Origin: Candidatus Cibiobacter qucibialis
GTDB taxonomy: Bacteria; Bacillota; Clostridia; Oscillospirales; Ruminococcaceae
DNA: 23,385 nt
Direction of reading: 5' to 3'
Assembly: GCA_004000625.1 (NCBI GenBank)
Contig: SAUS01000043.1
Coordinates: 1-23,385, forward strand
The notes under the pieces are model-generated. The model ran no database searches, was not told the origin of the DNA, and saw nothing but the letters and a program-made list of their open reading frames with translations. Below are positions 15,055 to 22,517 of the stretch, in pieces (the first letter of the stretch is position 1; each line of letters opens with the position of its first letter). The position numbers and the translations under genes are program-made.

Positions 15055-15713
15055 TGCGCGCCCCGCGACCAGCACCGGCCCCTTACACGCCCAAAAGGGC
15101 TCTTAACAGCGGTTCATCCGCCGGTGCGGCTGCTGGCATACAAAAACTTGCGGGCAAAAACGATTTATTCGCTTTCTCTTCTGCGTTTCTGACCGGGTAT
15201 CTCGCCGGCATTCCGCTCGGCCGGTTTGAGCTCCACGGTGCTTTCACTTCGCTTACAGAGCATGTCATGGCCGCACAAAGTTATACGGCATTCTGGTCTG
15301 TCTGGTGCAGTTGGTTTGCCGCGGCATTTTTGCAGGCATCGCTGATTTATCTCTGCGGTTTTCATTTGTGGGGCAGCATTTTTATGGGGGCTTATTTTGC
15401 GTTCAAGGGCACTGTATTAGGTGTGTGCGCTTCCGCCATTTATGCGTCCGGCGGGGCACGTGCGCTTGTTGTTTATTGGCTCCTGAACTGCCTGCCGGAG
15501 CTTGTGCTGTCGGCGTTCATGCTTTGGCTTGCGCATAGTTCGTGCAGGGTAAGTCAAAGCCTGTCCAGCATTGTTTTTTCCGGCTGCCGTTGTGCGCTCA
15601 ACGGCGCAATCCGGCGCTTATCTGTACATTATCTGCTTTGCCTGCTAGGGTGCGCTGTCAGCAGCTTTATGTTTTCCGGTTCAGCTGTCCTCTTCGCCAG
15701 TGTCCTGCTTTGA
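15054..15713 (+). CDS. Integral membrane protein, SpoIIM-like (tentative)
   Basis: A 219-residue protein with a short Pro/Ala/Arg-rich start and about five hydrophobic helices, roughly 40-56, 79-104, 108-128, 133-160 and 192-215. The size, the helical layout with a long loop after helix 1, and the position beside an XerD-type recombinase gene all recall stage II sporulation protein M, which works with SpoIID/SpoIIP in peptidoglycan remodelling during engulfment. I see no diagnostic motif, so this is a suggestion only. Translation is coupled to the TIGR04086 gene by a one-base overlap. Its last 33 bases overlap the end of xerD on the other strand. An unrelated membrane protein is the alternative. 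Confidence 0.5.
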   Translation: MRAPRPAPAPYTPKRALNSGSSAGAAAGIQKLAGKNDLFAFSSAFLTGYLAGIPLGRFELHGAFTSLTEHVMAAQSYTAFWSVWCSWFAAAFLQASLIYLCGFHLWGSIFMGAYFAFKGTVLGVCASAIYASGGARALVVYWLLNCLPELVLSAFMLWLAHSSCRVSQSLSSIVFSGCRCALNGAIRRLSVHYLLCLLGCAVSSFMFSGSAVLFASVLL

Positions 15714-16739
15714 ATCCGTCATCGCTTTGGACTGCGGTGCAATATAGCCAGTATCCGCAAGGGGAGAGGCTTCCACCGCCTGTTTCAACTGCTGCTGGTT
15801 GATATGGGTATAAATCTGCGTCGTGGATACATTCTCGTGCCCCAGGATTTCCTTGATGGCCAGCATATCCACACCGCCCTGATACATGAGTGTAGCGGCG
15901 GTATGGCGCAGTTTATGCGGCGAATAACCCATATTGTCCAAGCCCGCTGATTTCAGGCAGTTGGCAACAATCTGCTCCACACGGCGCGCTGTTAAGCGTC
16001 TGCCAGTCTTTTTGGATACAAAAAGTGCTTCTTTGTCCCGCAGGTTGTTTAGCGCAGCCCGCGCGGGCAGGTAATGCTCCAACGCAGCCTGGCACGCGGT
16101 GTTCAGGTACACCAGGCGTTCTTTGTTTCCTTTGCCGGTAATTTTAATGGTATCGTCCTTAAAATCGCCAAGATTGATTGTGATCAGTTCCGCCAAGCGC
16201 ATACCGCAATTCAGGAAAAAGACAATAATACAGTAGTCCCGTTCATAAAAGTCACTTTGTATATTTTTTAACAGCCGTATGCTTTCACTGGCACTCAGAT
16301 ATTTGGGCAGGGATTTCTTTGGGCTGCCAAGGTTGATATTATCCGTTGGATTTTCGCTCAGTTCATTGATCTGGTGGCAAAGGTAGCCAAAAAAGCCGCG
16401 CAGAGCGCTCAGCTTGCGAGCACGGGCCTTGGCACCGTTATCATTACTGCGGGCGTAATCCAGGTAATTGATAATATCCCGTTTGGTAATGGTGCTGATC
16501 TGGCGTTTGGTAATATGGGTCAAGTCAATTTCTTCCGGCGGTGTATCTGGCTGCGCAAGGTTCCAAACCATCATCATATAGCGGAAGAAACCGCGCAGGT
16601 CCAGATAGTAACCGTTAATGGTGCGCGGCGAACGCAGCTTGACAACATCCAGATAATGCAGATAATCCATAACAAGATCCGGAATATCCGTATACGGCGC
16701 ATGCCGGTTTGGGTGCGCCACATCAATGTATGTACTCAT
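15681..16739 (-). CDS. xerD: Tyrosine recombinase, XerC/XerD type
   Basis: A 352-residue site-specific recombinase, longer than classical XerD (about 300). The N-terminal SAM-like core-binding domain is at about 15-125 and the catalytic domain at about 145-325. The catalytic set is complete: R181 in NCGMRLAEL, K203 in TGKGNKER, H275 and R278 in HKLRHT, H301 in LGHENVSTT, and nucleophile Y310. A polar tail of about 30 residues follows. Chromosome dimer resolution at dif is the likely role; a mobile-element integrase is less likely because no element surrounds it. The ATG at 16739 follows GGAGGAGGG; in-frame ATGs at 16766 and 16826 are upstream. A perfect palindrome lies just before it (16765-16792). 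Confidence 0.88.
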   Translation of the reverse strand: MSTYIDVAHPNRHAPYTDIPDLVMDYLHYLDVVKLRSPRTINGYYLDLRGFFRYMMMVWNLAQPDTPPEEIDLTHITKRQISTITKRDIINYLDYARSNDNGAKARARKLSALRGFFGYLCHQINELSENPTDNINLGSPKKSLPKYLSASESIRLLKNIQSDFYERDYCIIVFFLNCGMRLAELITINLGDFKDDTIKITGKGNKERLVYLNTACQAALEHYLPARAALNNLRDKEALFVSKKTGRRLTARRVEQIVANCLKSAGLDNMGYSPHKLRHTAATLMYQGGVDMLAIKEILGHENVSTTQIYTHINQQQLKQAVEASPLADTGYIAPQSKAMTDSKQDTGEEDS

Positions 16740-16764
16740 TATCGTGAGTAAAGCCCTCCTCCAC

Positions 16765-16792
16765 ATTTCGCTAAACTCACATTTAGCGAAAT
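16765..16792 (-). promoter_or_regulatory. Perfect 11-bp palindrome upstream of xerD
   Basis: ATTTCGCTAAA (16765-16775) and TTTAGCGAAAT (16782-16792) are perfect inverted repeats around CTCACA. It abuts the GGAGGAGGG ribosome site of xerD. It has no T-run that would make it a terminator. It could be an operator for a dimeric regulator or an RNA hairpin controlling xerD translation. It does not match the Firmicute LexA box pattern. Confidence 0.6.
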
Positions 16793-16804
16793 TACATGTT
16801 ATGC

Positions 16805-16858
16805 AAAAACACACGAAATCCTGCACCCGCTTGTAGATAGATTCAAGATTTCGTGTGT
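16805..16858 (-). terminator. Terminator of the radA-sseB unit
   Basis: On the minus strand, ACACACGAAATC (16858-16847) pairs perfectly with GATTTCGTGTGT (16820-16809), and the stem runs into TTTTTGC. It lies about 160 bases after the SseB-domain gene and just before the xerD leader. The stretch 16870-17016 between is AT-rich and I see no gene in it. Confidence 0.8.
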
Positions 16859-17016
16859 CCTCTGCATGCCAGTAGCTCCTGGTTTTATTCTTCTTTCCGT
16901 TCGCTCTTTTATTTGCCTATTTTTATTTTATTTACTTATTTATTGCGATGTTCATCCAATAGGTCTATCGCAGCCATCACCATGGCATATCATTCGATAC
17001 CAAATTCAGCCTTTTA

Positions 17017-17931
17017 TCAATCTTCGTCATCACCCAAATTATCTACACGGCCCTGGCCCTTAATATAAAACGGCTCGCTGCCGCGCATGCCTTGCTGGCC
17101 CAGCGGCGAAGTAGAAATCGTGATGTTCAGGTTCATCTTTTTCTCATTGCTGACCAGGAACGGGCGCGCTGCATCGCCTGCGGCTTTGAACAGTGCATCG
17201 TCCTTGGGTGCATCCAGAACCAAAAGATAACTCTTGGTTGCTCCGTTGATCACCATGATCTGCAGGTATGCGGCTCCCACCATCGGGTACTTTTCCAACT
17301 CGGCACACAGCGGGTTGACCAATTCATCCGGGTATACCGAAGGCTCCACGATCGTCACCTTATCGCCGGGCTTGATCTGTGCATTGCGCTGGGCTGCCTG
17401 CTGCGCGGCGGTCTGCTTGATTTTTTCCAGCATCGCATTGCGCTGTTTCAGCAAAGATGCAACCATATCCGAGTTAAAGCGCAGGTTATCCGTGAACGGG
17501 TTCAGCACAAAACCTGCCACATGGTCGTTACCGTTCAGCATCCGGGCGTAATCATCAAAGCGCAGCAGCATAACCTGACCAGCGGGCTTATTCTGCCACT
17601 TATCCAGTTCTTCTGCATCGGTGAATGCGGTAAAGAAAGACTTTCCATCACCAGATTTCAGCAGCGCAAAGGTCACCTTGGTGTCTTTTGGCAGCTGGAT
17701 TCGCCCATTTTCGTCCGGTTTAGGAGCGTTTTCGCCAATTTCAATCTTAGCCGGTGCAAGGAATACACCGCGCATCATCAGGTTGATAACCGCATTAAAG
17801 TTCTGCGGATTGTTTTCCTCACGCAGGGCCGCAGCAGCCCTTTTCAGCGCTGCATTATCAATTTTCGGCGGTTTGGGTGCTGCCGGGGCTGCATTCTGTG
17901 CCGGGGTCGTATTCTTTTCCTGTTCGCTCAT
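17017..17931 (-). CDS. SseB-domain protein
   Basis: A 304-residue cytoplasmic protein. Residues 1-25 are a low-complexity Ala/Pro/Lys/Gln leader. The N-terminal SseB domain follows at about 40-165 (KTKVTFALLKSGDG-like strands, FFTAFTDAEELDKW, GFVLNPFTDNL) and the C-terminal SseB-type domain at about 195-295 (KPGDKVTIVEPSVYP onward). SseB takes its name from enhanced serine sensitivity in E. coli; its molecular job is not known. The ATG at 17931 follows GAGGAG. It starts 39 bases after the radA stop, so it shares the radA transcript, and ends at the terminator 16805-16858. Confidence 0.82.
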   Translation of the reverse strand: MSEQEKNTTPAQNAAPAAPKPPKIDNAALKRAAAALREENNPQNFNAVINLMMRGVFLAPAKIEIGENAPKPDENGRIQLPKDTKVTFALLKSGDGKSFFTAFTDAEELDKWQNKPAGQVMLLRFDDYARMLNGNDHVAGFVLNPFTDNLRFNSDMVASLLKQRNAMLEKIKQTAAQQAAQRNAQIKPGDKVTIVEPSVYPDELVNPLCAELEKYPMVGAAYLQIMVINGATKSYLLVLDAPKDDALFKAAGDAARPFLVSNEKKMNLNITISTSPLGQQGMRGSEPFYIKGQGRVDNLGDDED

Positions 17932-17970
17932 GATATACTCCTCTTGGTTTGGGTCGCTGCCCATACCTTA

Positions 17971-19374
17971 TTATTTATTGATTTTGATTGCATTGATGGC
18001 TTCCCGCAGGTATGCAACGCCCACCAGGCGCAGCCCCGGGAATTGCGCAGCATCCAGCATGTTCAGGTTATGTTTGGGCACAATGGCGGTATCAAAGCCC
18101 ACGCGCTGGGCCTCCCGCAGGCGGGTTTCCAGGTGCGGCACGCTGCGCACTTCCCCGCCCAGACCCACTTCACCAATGGCCAGTGTTTTTTCAGGTACAG
18201 GCAGATCCAGCAGACTGGACGCCATTGCCAGGCAGACCGGCAAATCGCAGGCAGTCTCGTCCAGTTTCAGACCGCCAATGATGTTGATATACACATCCTG
18301 GTTGCCAAACACATAGCCCGCGCGCTTTTCCAGCACGGCCAGCAGCAGATACATACGGTTATAGTCAAACCCGCTTGCCGTGCGTCGTGGGCTTGGAAAC
18401 GCCGTTTTCGTTACAAGTGCCTGAATCTCGCTCAGTACTGGCCGCGTACCTTCCATCACGCAGGCAACGCAGGTACCGGAAATGCCAATCGGCCGCCCTT
18501 CCAGCATGACCTGCGAGGGGTTTTCGATTTGTTCCAATCCCTTGCCGGTCATATCAAACATGCCGATCTCATTGGTGGAGCCGTAACGGTTCTTCACGGC
18601 GCGCAGCACGCGGTACGGCAGGGTCTTGTCGCCCTCAAAGTACAGCACCGTATCCACAATGTGCTCCATGACTTTGGGACCCGCAATGGCACCGTCTTTG
18701 TTGACATGGCCGACAATAAAGGTCGGTATCTCATTCGTTTTTGCCACATTCAAGAAGCGTGCCGAGCTTTCCTTGACCTGGCTGACCGTGCCGGAGGACG
18801 ACGCTACATCCGTGCAGCGCATCGTCTGGATGGAGTCGATCACTACAAGATCCGGCTTCATCTGTTCAATCAGCCCGCAGATTTCATCCACATCGCTTTC
18901 CGCCACAATGGAGATATTATCCTGCGGCACATCCAGCCGAACGGCACGCAGCTTGATCTGCCGTACGGATTCTTCGCCCGTCACATACAGAACCGAGCGC
19001 GTCCGGCTTACTTCGCCGCACAGCTGCAGCAGAATGGTAGATTTGCCGATGCCCGGTTCGCCGCCAATCAAAATCACACTGCCCAGCACAATGCCACCGC
19101 CCAACACGCGGTCCAGCTCTGCAATGCCGGTTACAATGCGGCTTTTTTCTTCGGTCGTGCTTACGTTTTTCAGTTTCAACGGTTTCAGGCTGGTCTGACC
19201 CGTCACACGTACCGGCGCGGCAGCGCGACCGGAAGAAGACTTTGCCGGTTCTGCCACCACATCTTCGGTCATCGTGTTCCATGCACCGCAGGACGGGCAG
19301 CGGCCCAGCCAGCGGGGACTGGTTTCGCCGCACTGGTTGCACACATAAATTGTTTTCAGCTTATCTTTTGGCAT
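17971..19374 (-). CDS. radA: DNA repair protein RadA (Sms)
   Basis: A RecA-related ATPase that acts as a hexameric branch-migration helicase in recombinational repair and transformation. The 467-residue length fits. Domains in order: a zinc finger (C12, C15, C26, C29), the RecA-like core with Walker A GGEPGIGKST (104-113) and Walker B LVVID (176-180), the RadA signature at 261-265, and a Lon-protease-like C-terminal domain from about 285. The signature reads KNRYG here instead of the usual KNRFG, a conservative change. A GGGGGAG ribosome site precedes the ATG, and a promoter lies at 19410-19438. The SseB-domain gene follows in the same unit. Confidence 0.95.
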   Translation of the reverse strand: MPKDKLKTIYVCNQCGETSPRWLGRCPSCGAWNTMTEDVVAEPAKSSSGRAAAPVRVTGQTSLKPLKLKNVSTTEEKSRIVTGIAELDRVLGGGIVLGSVILIGGEPGIGKSTILLQLCGEVSRTRSVLYVTGEESVRQIKLRAVRLDVPQDNISIVAESDVDEICGLIEQMKPDLVVIDSIQTMRCTDVASSSGTVSQVKESSARFLNVAKTNEIPTFIVGHVNKDGAIAGPKVMEHIVDTVLYFEGDKTLPYRVLRAVKNRYGSTNEIGMFDMTGKGLEQIENPSQVMLEGRPIGISGTCVACVMEGTRPVLSEIQALVTKTAFPSPRRTASGFDYNRMYLLLAVLEKRAGYVFGNQDVYINIIGGLKLDETACDLPVCLAMASSLLDLPVPEKTLAIGEVGLGGEVRSVPHLETRLREAQRVGFDTAIVPKHNLNMLDAAQFPGLRLVGVAYLREAINAIKINK

Positions 19375-19409
19375 TGTTGCTCCCCCGGCCGCATTTTTCG
19401 TACCCTTTT

Positions 19410-19438
19410 ATTATATCCTAAATCTCGTGTGGGGGCAA
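19410..19438 (-). promoter_or_regulatory. Sigma-A promoter for radA
   Basis: On the minus strand: TTGCCC (19438-19433), 17-base spacer, TATAAT (19415-19410). Transcription would start about 28 bases before the radA ATG. It lies just downstream of the tyrS terminator. Confidence 0.7.
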
Positions 19439-19449
19439 GGTATGCGCCA

Positions 19450-19500
19450 AAAATAAAGCGGCAGGCTGCCGCCCGGTGTGCCGGGGATGCAGCAGCCTGC
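19450..19500 (-). terminator. Terminator after tyrS
   Basis: On the minus strand GCAGGCTGC (19500-19492) pairs perfectly with GCAGCCTGC (19469-19461), then CGCTTTATTTTT. The loop holds a small CCCCGGCACACCGGG stem. It begins 25 bases after the tyrS stop. Confidence 0.85.
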
Positions 19501-19525
19501 GCGCTCATTTTATAAATTCAGACAA

Positions 19526-20749
19526 TCAAAGCATTACCTTGTGGTAGGTCTTTTTCCCCTTTTTGATCACAACACCATTCTGGAGTTGCTCAACCGTCAG
19601 ACCAAAGGTCGGGTCGGTCACTTTCTCGCCGTCCACCAGAACGCCGCCCTGCTGTACCAGCTGGCGGGCTTCACGGTTGGAACCGCACAGCTTGGCGCCA
19701 ACCATGGCAGCCAGCAGGCCAACCTTACCGTCCTTGACCAATGATGCGGCATCCAGCTGGGTGGTAGGCATGTTCTCGTGGTCGGCTACGCCGCTGAACA
19801 GCTGGCGGGCTGCACTCTGGGCCTTTTCAGCTTCCTCGGCACCGTGCACCATGCTGGTCAGCTCGTAAGCCAGGATTTCCTTGGCCTTGTTCAGCTGCTC
19901 GCCTTCCCAGTGGTCCATCTCATCGATCTGCTCCAGCGGCAGGAAGGTCAGCATGCGGATGCACTTGAGTACATCAGCATCGCCGACATTGCGCCAGTAC
20001 TGGTAGAACTCGAACGGGCTGGTCTTGTTGGGGTCAAGCCAAACAGCGTTGCCGGCGGTCTTACCCATCTTTTTGCCCTGGCTGTCGGTCAGCAGCGTGA
20101 TAGTCATGGCGTAGGCATCCTTGCCCAGCTTGCGGCGGATCAGCTCGGTGCCGCCCAGCATGTTGCTCCACTGGTCGTCGCCGCCAAACTCCATGTTGCA
20201 GCCGTAATTTTGGAACAGGTGGTAGAAGTCGTAGCTCTGCATGATCATGTAGTTGAATTCCAGGAAGGACAGGCCCTTCTCCATGCGCTGCTTGTAGCAT
20301 TCGGCGCGCAGCATGTTGTTCACGCTAAAGCAGGGGCCAACTTCACGCAGCAGCTCAATGTAGTTCAGGTTCAGCAGCCAGTCAGCGTTGTTCAGCATCA
20401 TGGCCTTGCCTTCGCCAAACTCAATAAAGCGCTCCATCTGGCGCTTAAAGCACTCGGCGTTATGGTCAATGTCCTCTTTGGTCAGCATTTTGCGCATGTC
20501 GGTACGGCCAGAAGGGTCGCCGATCATGGTGGTGCCGCCGCCAATCAGGGCAATGGGTTTGTTGCCTGCCATCTGCAGGCGCTTCATCAGGGTCAGGGCC
20601 ATAAAGTGGCCGGCGGTCAGGCTGTCGGCTGTGCAGTCAAAGCCGATGTAGAAAGTAGCCTTGCCGTTGTTGATTACTTCCTTGATTTCTTCCTCGTCCG
20701 TTACCTGGGCAATCAGGCCGCGGGCTTTCAGTTCGTCATAAATGGTCAT
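19526..20749 (-). CDS. tyrS: Tyrosyl-tRNA synthetase
   Basis: A class I synthetase charging tRNA-Tyr. The 407-residue protein has the Rossmann core, with the HIGH-like motif in SLTAGHF (47-49 GHF) and the KMSKS-like KMGKT at 227-231. The typical NYMIMQSYDF and GGDDQWSNM substrate segments are present. An S4 RNA-binding domain follows at the C-terminus (about 345-405; VGAKLCGSNREARQLV, VLVDGEKV). The overall pattern is the Bacillus/E. coli TyrS type. An AAGGAGG ribosome site precedes the ATG. Expression is controlled by the tyrosine T-box upstream. It is a single-gene unit ended by the terminator at 19450-19500. Confidence 0.97.
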   Translation of the reverse strand: MTIYDELKARGLIAQVTDEEEIKEVINNGKATFYIGFDCTADSLTAGHFMALTLMKRLQMAGNKPIALIGGGTTMIGDPSGRTDMRKMLTKEDIDHNAECFKRQMERFIEFGEGKAMMLNNADWLLNLNYIELLREVGPCFSVNNMLRAECYKQRMEKGLSFLEFNYMIMQSYDFYHLFQNYGCNMEFGGDDQWSNMLGGTELIRRKLGKDAYAMTITLLTDSQGKKMGKTAGNAVWLDPNKTSPFEFYQYWRNVGDADVLKCIRMLTFLPLEQIDEMDHWEGEQLNKAKEILAYELTSMVHGAEEAEKAQSAARQLFSGVADHENMPTTQLDAASLVKDGKVGLLAAMVGAKLCGSNREARQLVQQGGVLVDGEKVTDPTFGLTVEQLQNGVVIKKGKKTYHKVML

Positions 20750-20784
20750 GGGGTTGCATCCTCCTTGGTTTGTGCGGCAAGAGC

Positions 20785-20829
20785 AAAAAATAAAACGCCC
20801 CTGCCAAATGTTGAATTTGGCAGAGGGCG
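20785..20829 (-). terminator. T-box-controlled terminator of tyrS
   Basis: On the minus strand CGCCCTCTGCCAAAT pairs with ATTTGGCAGGGGCG (limits 20829-20796) around TCAAC, followed by TTTTATTTTTT. It directly follows the T-box sequence, as expected for the tRNA-controlled terminator. Confidence 0.92.
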
Positions 20830-21092
20830 ATCAAATACGCGGTACCACCTCTGTTTGCCCGTGCCTCGCGGCGGCGGGCCTTCGCGGGTGCGGCAGTCAA
20901 AGTGTACAACTGCGACACCCAAACGCTGTAACGTGCGCACACGGCCCAGCCTAACAGCCTTTAATTAAAGGCGTTCAGCCTGCTGCTCAGGGATGTATTC
21001 ACCGCTTTGCCTGCCAGTCCCTTACACCAACCGGGGCCTCTCTTTCGCATACAGCAAAACAGTTACTCGTTCCCGTCCTTGCATTTAACTGT
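20796..21092 (-). promoter_or_regulatory. Tyrosine T-box leader
   Basis: A T-box RNA that reads tRNA-Tyr charging. The core T-box AGGTGGTACCGCG is at 20850-20838. Stem I elements lie upstream: an AGTA-containing bulge near 21065, GAGAGG, and GGTTGGTG near 21030. The specifier loop reads GAA-TAC-ATCC with the codon TAC at 20997-20995, that is tyrosine, in agreement with the downstream gene. Uncharged tRNA-Tyr should stabilise the antiterminator and allow tyrS transcription. The distal limits are approximate. Confidence 0.95.
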
Positions 21093-21097
21093 TTACT

Positions 21098-21126
21098 AAA
21101 TTAGCATATGTTTCCGCTTTTGTCAA
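21098..21126 (-). promoter_or_regulatory. Sigma-A promoter of the tyrS T-box
   Basis: On the minus strand: TTGACA (21126-21121), 17-base spacer, TAATTT (21103-21098). The -35 box is perfect and the -10 box moderate. Transcription starts near 21091, directly before T-box stem I. Confidence 0.75.
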
Positions 21127-21141
21127 GCGTTTGGCAGCAGC

Positions 21142-21308
21142 TTATTTTTCGATCTGCTTTTCATAGAACGTGATGGACAGTGAAACGCTGATATCATTAT
21201 TGACCGAAAGATTCTCGTTGGCCGAAACCGCGATCTGTTCAATCGCGCAGCGAAAGCGGCAAAGGAGGCCTTTTGACCTTTTTTACTTGCCGCAGCAGTT
21301 TTAATCAT
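21142..21308 (-). pseudogene. Frameshifted mini-gene of unknown family
   Basis: An ATG at 21308 with GGTGGAG upstream opens MIKTAAASKK, then a run of six As on the coding strand (21284-21279). After it the frame gives no natural-looking protein. In the -1 frame the reading continues as CAIEQIAVSANENLSV and then SLSITFYEKQIEK to a TAA at 21144-21142. One extra A would restore a continuous protein of about 55 residues. I do not recognise the family. It could be a decayed gene, a sequencing or assembly error, or slippage on the A-run. It sits directly upstream of the tyrS promoter. Confidence 0.45.
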
Positions 21309-21514
21309 GTTCATCTCCACCATGGCAGACCGCTACAGGCTGCCGTGAATTATTCGTTGTTATTCTAGCCTATTTCATCTGTTTTGGCAAGCATTCATTT
21401 CCTACTCGTGCAGCCCCGCCGGGCATACGCATTCATACGTTGGCCCTGCGGAGCTGTGTTATTTTTTATTCAATTATAACTGCATCCGGTTACGGTTCAA
21501 GACTGCCATGCAAC

Positions 21515-22039
21515 TCAACTGTTTTGCGCTGCATTATAGCTTGCCAAGCGCTCCTCAAAATCCTTTTCTGCATCCTGCACAGTGGTCAGGTCGCCTGTTG
21601 CGATATTCCACAGAGTATCATTAAAGGCGCTATCAATCAGTTGCAATGCTCCTATCAAGGTCATGGTCAATGCAGCTGTTCTCCAACAGCTCAAACATGG
21701 TTTCAAACTCCAGGTCAATAATAGTAATCCGTTGTTTCAAACAAAACCACATCCGATTTTTCTGCCGCTGTCACAATCGCATCCAACTGTTTATTACAGC
21801 CATCAATTTTGGAATAGCTGATAGTAAATGTTGGGGTAAATCTTGTTCCAGTCCAGCGCAACAGCTTCAAAGTTGGACCAACTGCCGTAAACAGTCAATT
21901 CCTGCTGTGCAGCGGTATCCATGGACGGAGCAGACCTGCCATTCTGCGCTGCCTGTTCAGGCTGTGTTTCTGCTTTCTGGCATCCGGTCAAAAATATGGC
22001 AGCAGACATTCCCGCCGCAAGCAGCAGAGGACATTGTTT
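21515..22039 (-). pseudogene. Broken extracellular solute-binding lipoprotein gene
   Basis: Pieces of one ABC-transporter substrate-binding lipoprotein spread over several frames. The N-terminal part (22039-about 21830) has a signal peptide tail LLLAAGMSAAIFL with lipobox LTGC and then ELTVYGSW and WNKIYPNI. The next piece, in a shifted frame (about 21830-21715), reads YSKIDGCNKQLDAIV and KSDVVLFETTDYYY. The last piece (to 21515) reads FNDTLWNIATGDLTTV and EKDFEERLASYNAAQNS, a typical C-terminal helix. Together they cover under half of a normal protein (400-550 residues), so there is at least one large deletion plus several frameshifts, and the start codon is lost. Confidence 0.65.
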
Positions 22040-22040
22040 T

Positions 22041-22280
22041 TATAGTTCAATTCCTCTTATTTATCGCAAATTTGCGTATTTCCTCGACGATATTATTGAT
22101 GGCAACAGGTTTATCAACGATGAAGTCCCCAAGAAAGACTCCGGTCTTTCCCCTGTTTCTATCAGCGTCGGAGTTGCTTTTACTGACCGCAAAAAATCGA
22201 GCAGATTCATCTTCAATGATGCTGACAAAGCTCTTTATCTAGTAAAAGAAAACAGCAGACGCGGATGTGCAATCTATTAA
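22041..22280 (+). pseudogene. C-terminal fragment of a GGDEF (diguanylate cyclase) gene
   Basis: The frame ending at 22280 reads FAYFLDDIIDGNRF, then SPVSISVGVAFTDR, FNDADKALYLVKENSRRG and a short end. This is the last third of a GGDEF domain (the SISVGVA strand and the DADKALY helix). The catalytic GG(D/E)EF loop and everything before it are missing, so it cannot make c-di-GMP. The open frame extends upstream only over antisense of the adjacent broken lipoprotein gene. A terminator follows at 22303. Confidence 0.7.
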
Positions 22281-22302
22281 CGTCTCCTTTTCATTATCAT
22301 TT

Positions 22303-22334
22303 GCTCCCAGCTGGTACAAGTTGGGAGCTTTTTT
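22303..22334 (+). terminator. Terminator after the GGDEF fragment
   Basis: GCTCCCA (22303-22309) pairs with TGGGAGC (22322-22328), with CT/AG extending inside, followed by six Ts. It is a clean intrinsic terminator still present although the gene before it is broken. Confidence 0.85.
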
Positions 22335-22416
22335 CTTCGTTCAAACATAAAAATTCATATCAGATGTATTTTCATACTGTATTTTAACGTACACTCATAA
22401 TATTTCTTCATGAATC

Positions 22417-22446
22417 TTGTCGAAACATATTGATTTTGAGTATATT
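22417..22446 (+). promoter_or_regulatory. Candidate promoter for the sugar transferase gene
   Basis: TTGTCG (22417-22422), 18-base spacer, TATATT (22441-22446), about 70 bases before the ATG. An alternative is TTGATT (22430-22435) with TAACAT (22453-22458). Both are moderate matches in AT-rich sequence. Confidence 0.4.
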
Positions 22447-22517
22447 TTGGGTTAACATTGTAAATAGCTTTTGTTGCATTTGCCAGGCCCTATACATTTC
22501 AGAAAGGTCGATGCCGC

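Noticed and set aside
16853..17068. Small + strand open frames between xerD and the SseB-domain gene
   Set aside because: AT-rich, no ribosome site, not protein-like, and partly antisense to the SseB-domain gene.
17092..19515. An 807-codon open frame on the + strand
   Set aside because: It is antisense to radA and the SseB-domain gene, with no recognisable domain and a His/Gln/Arg-rich composition.
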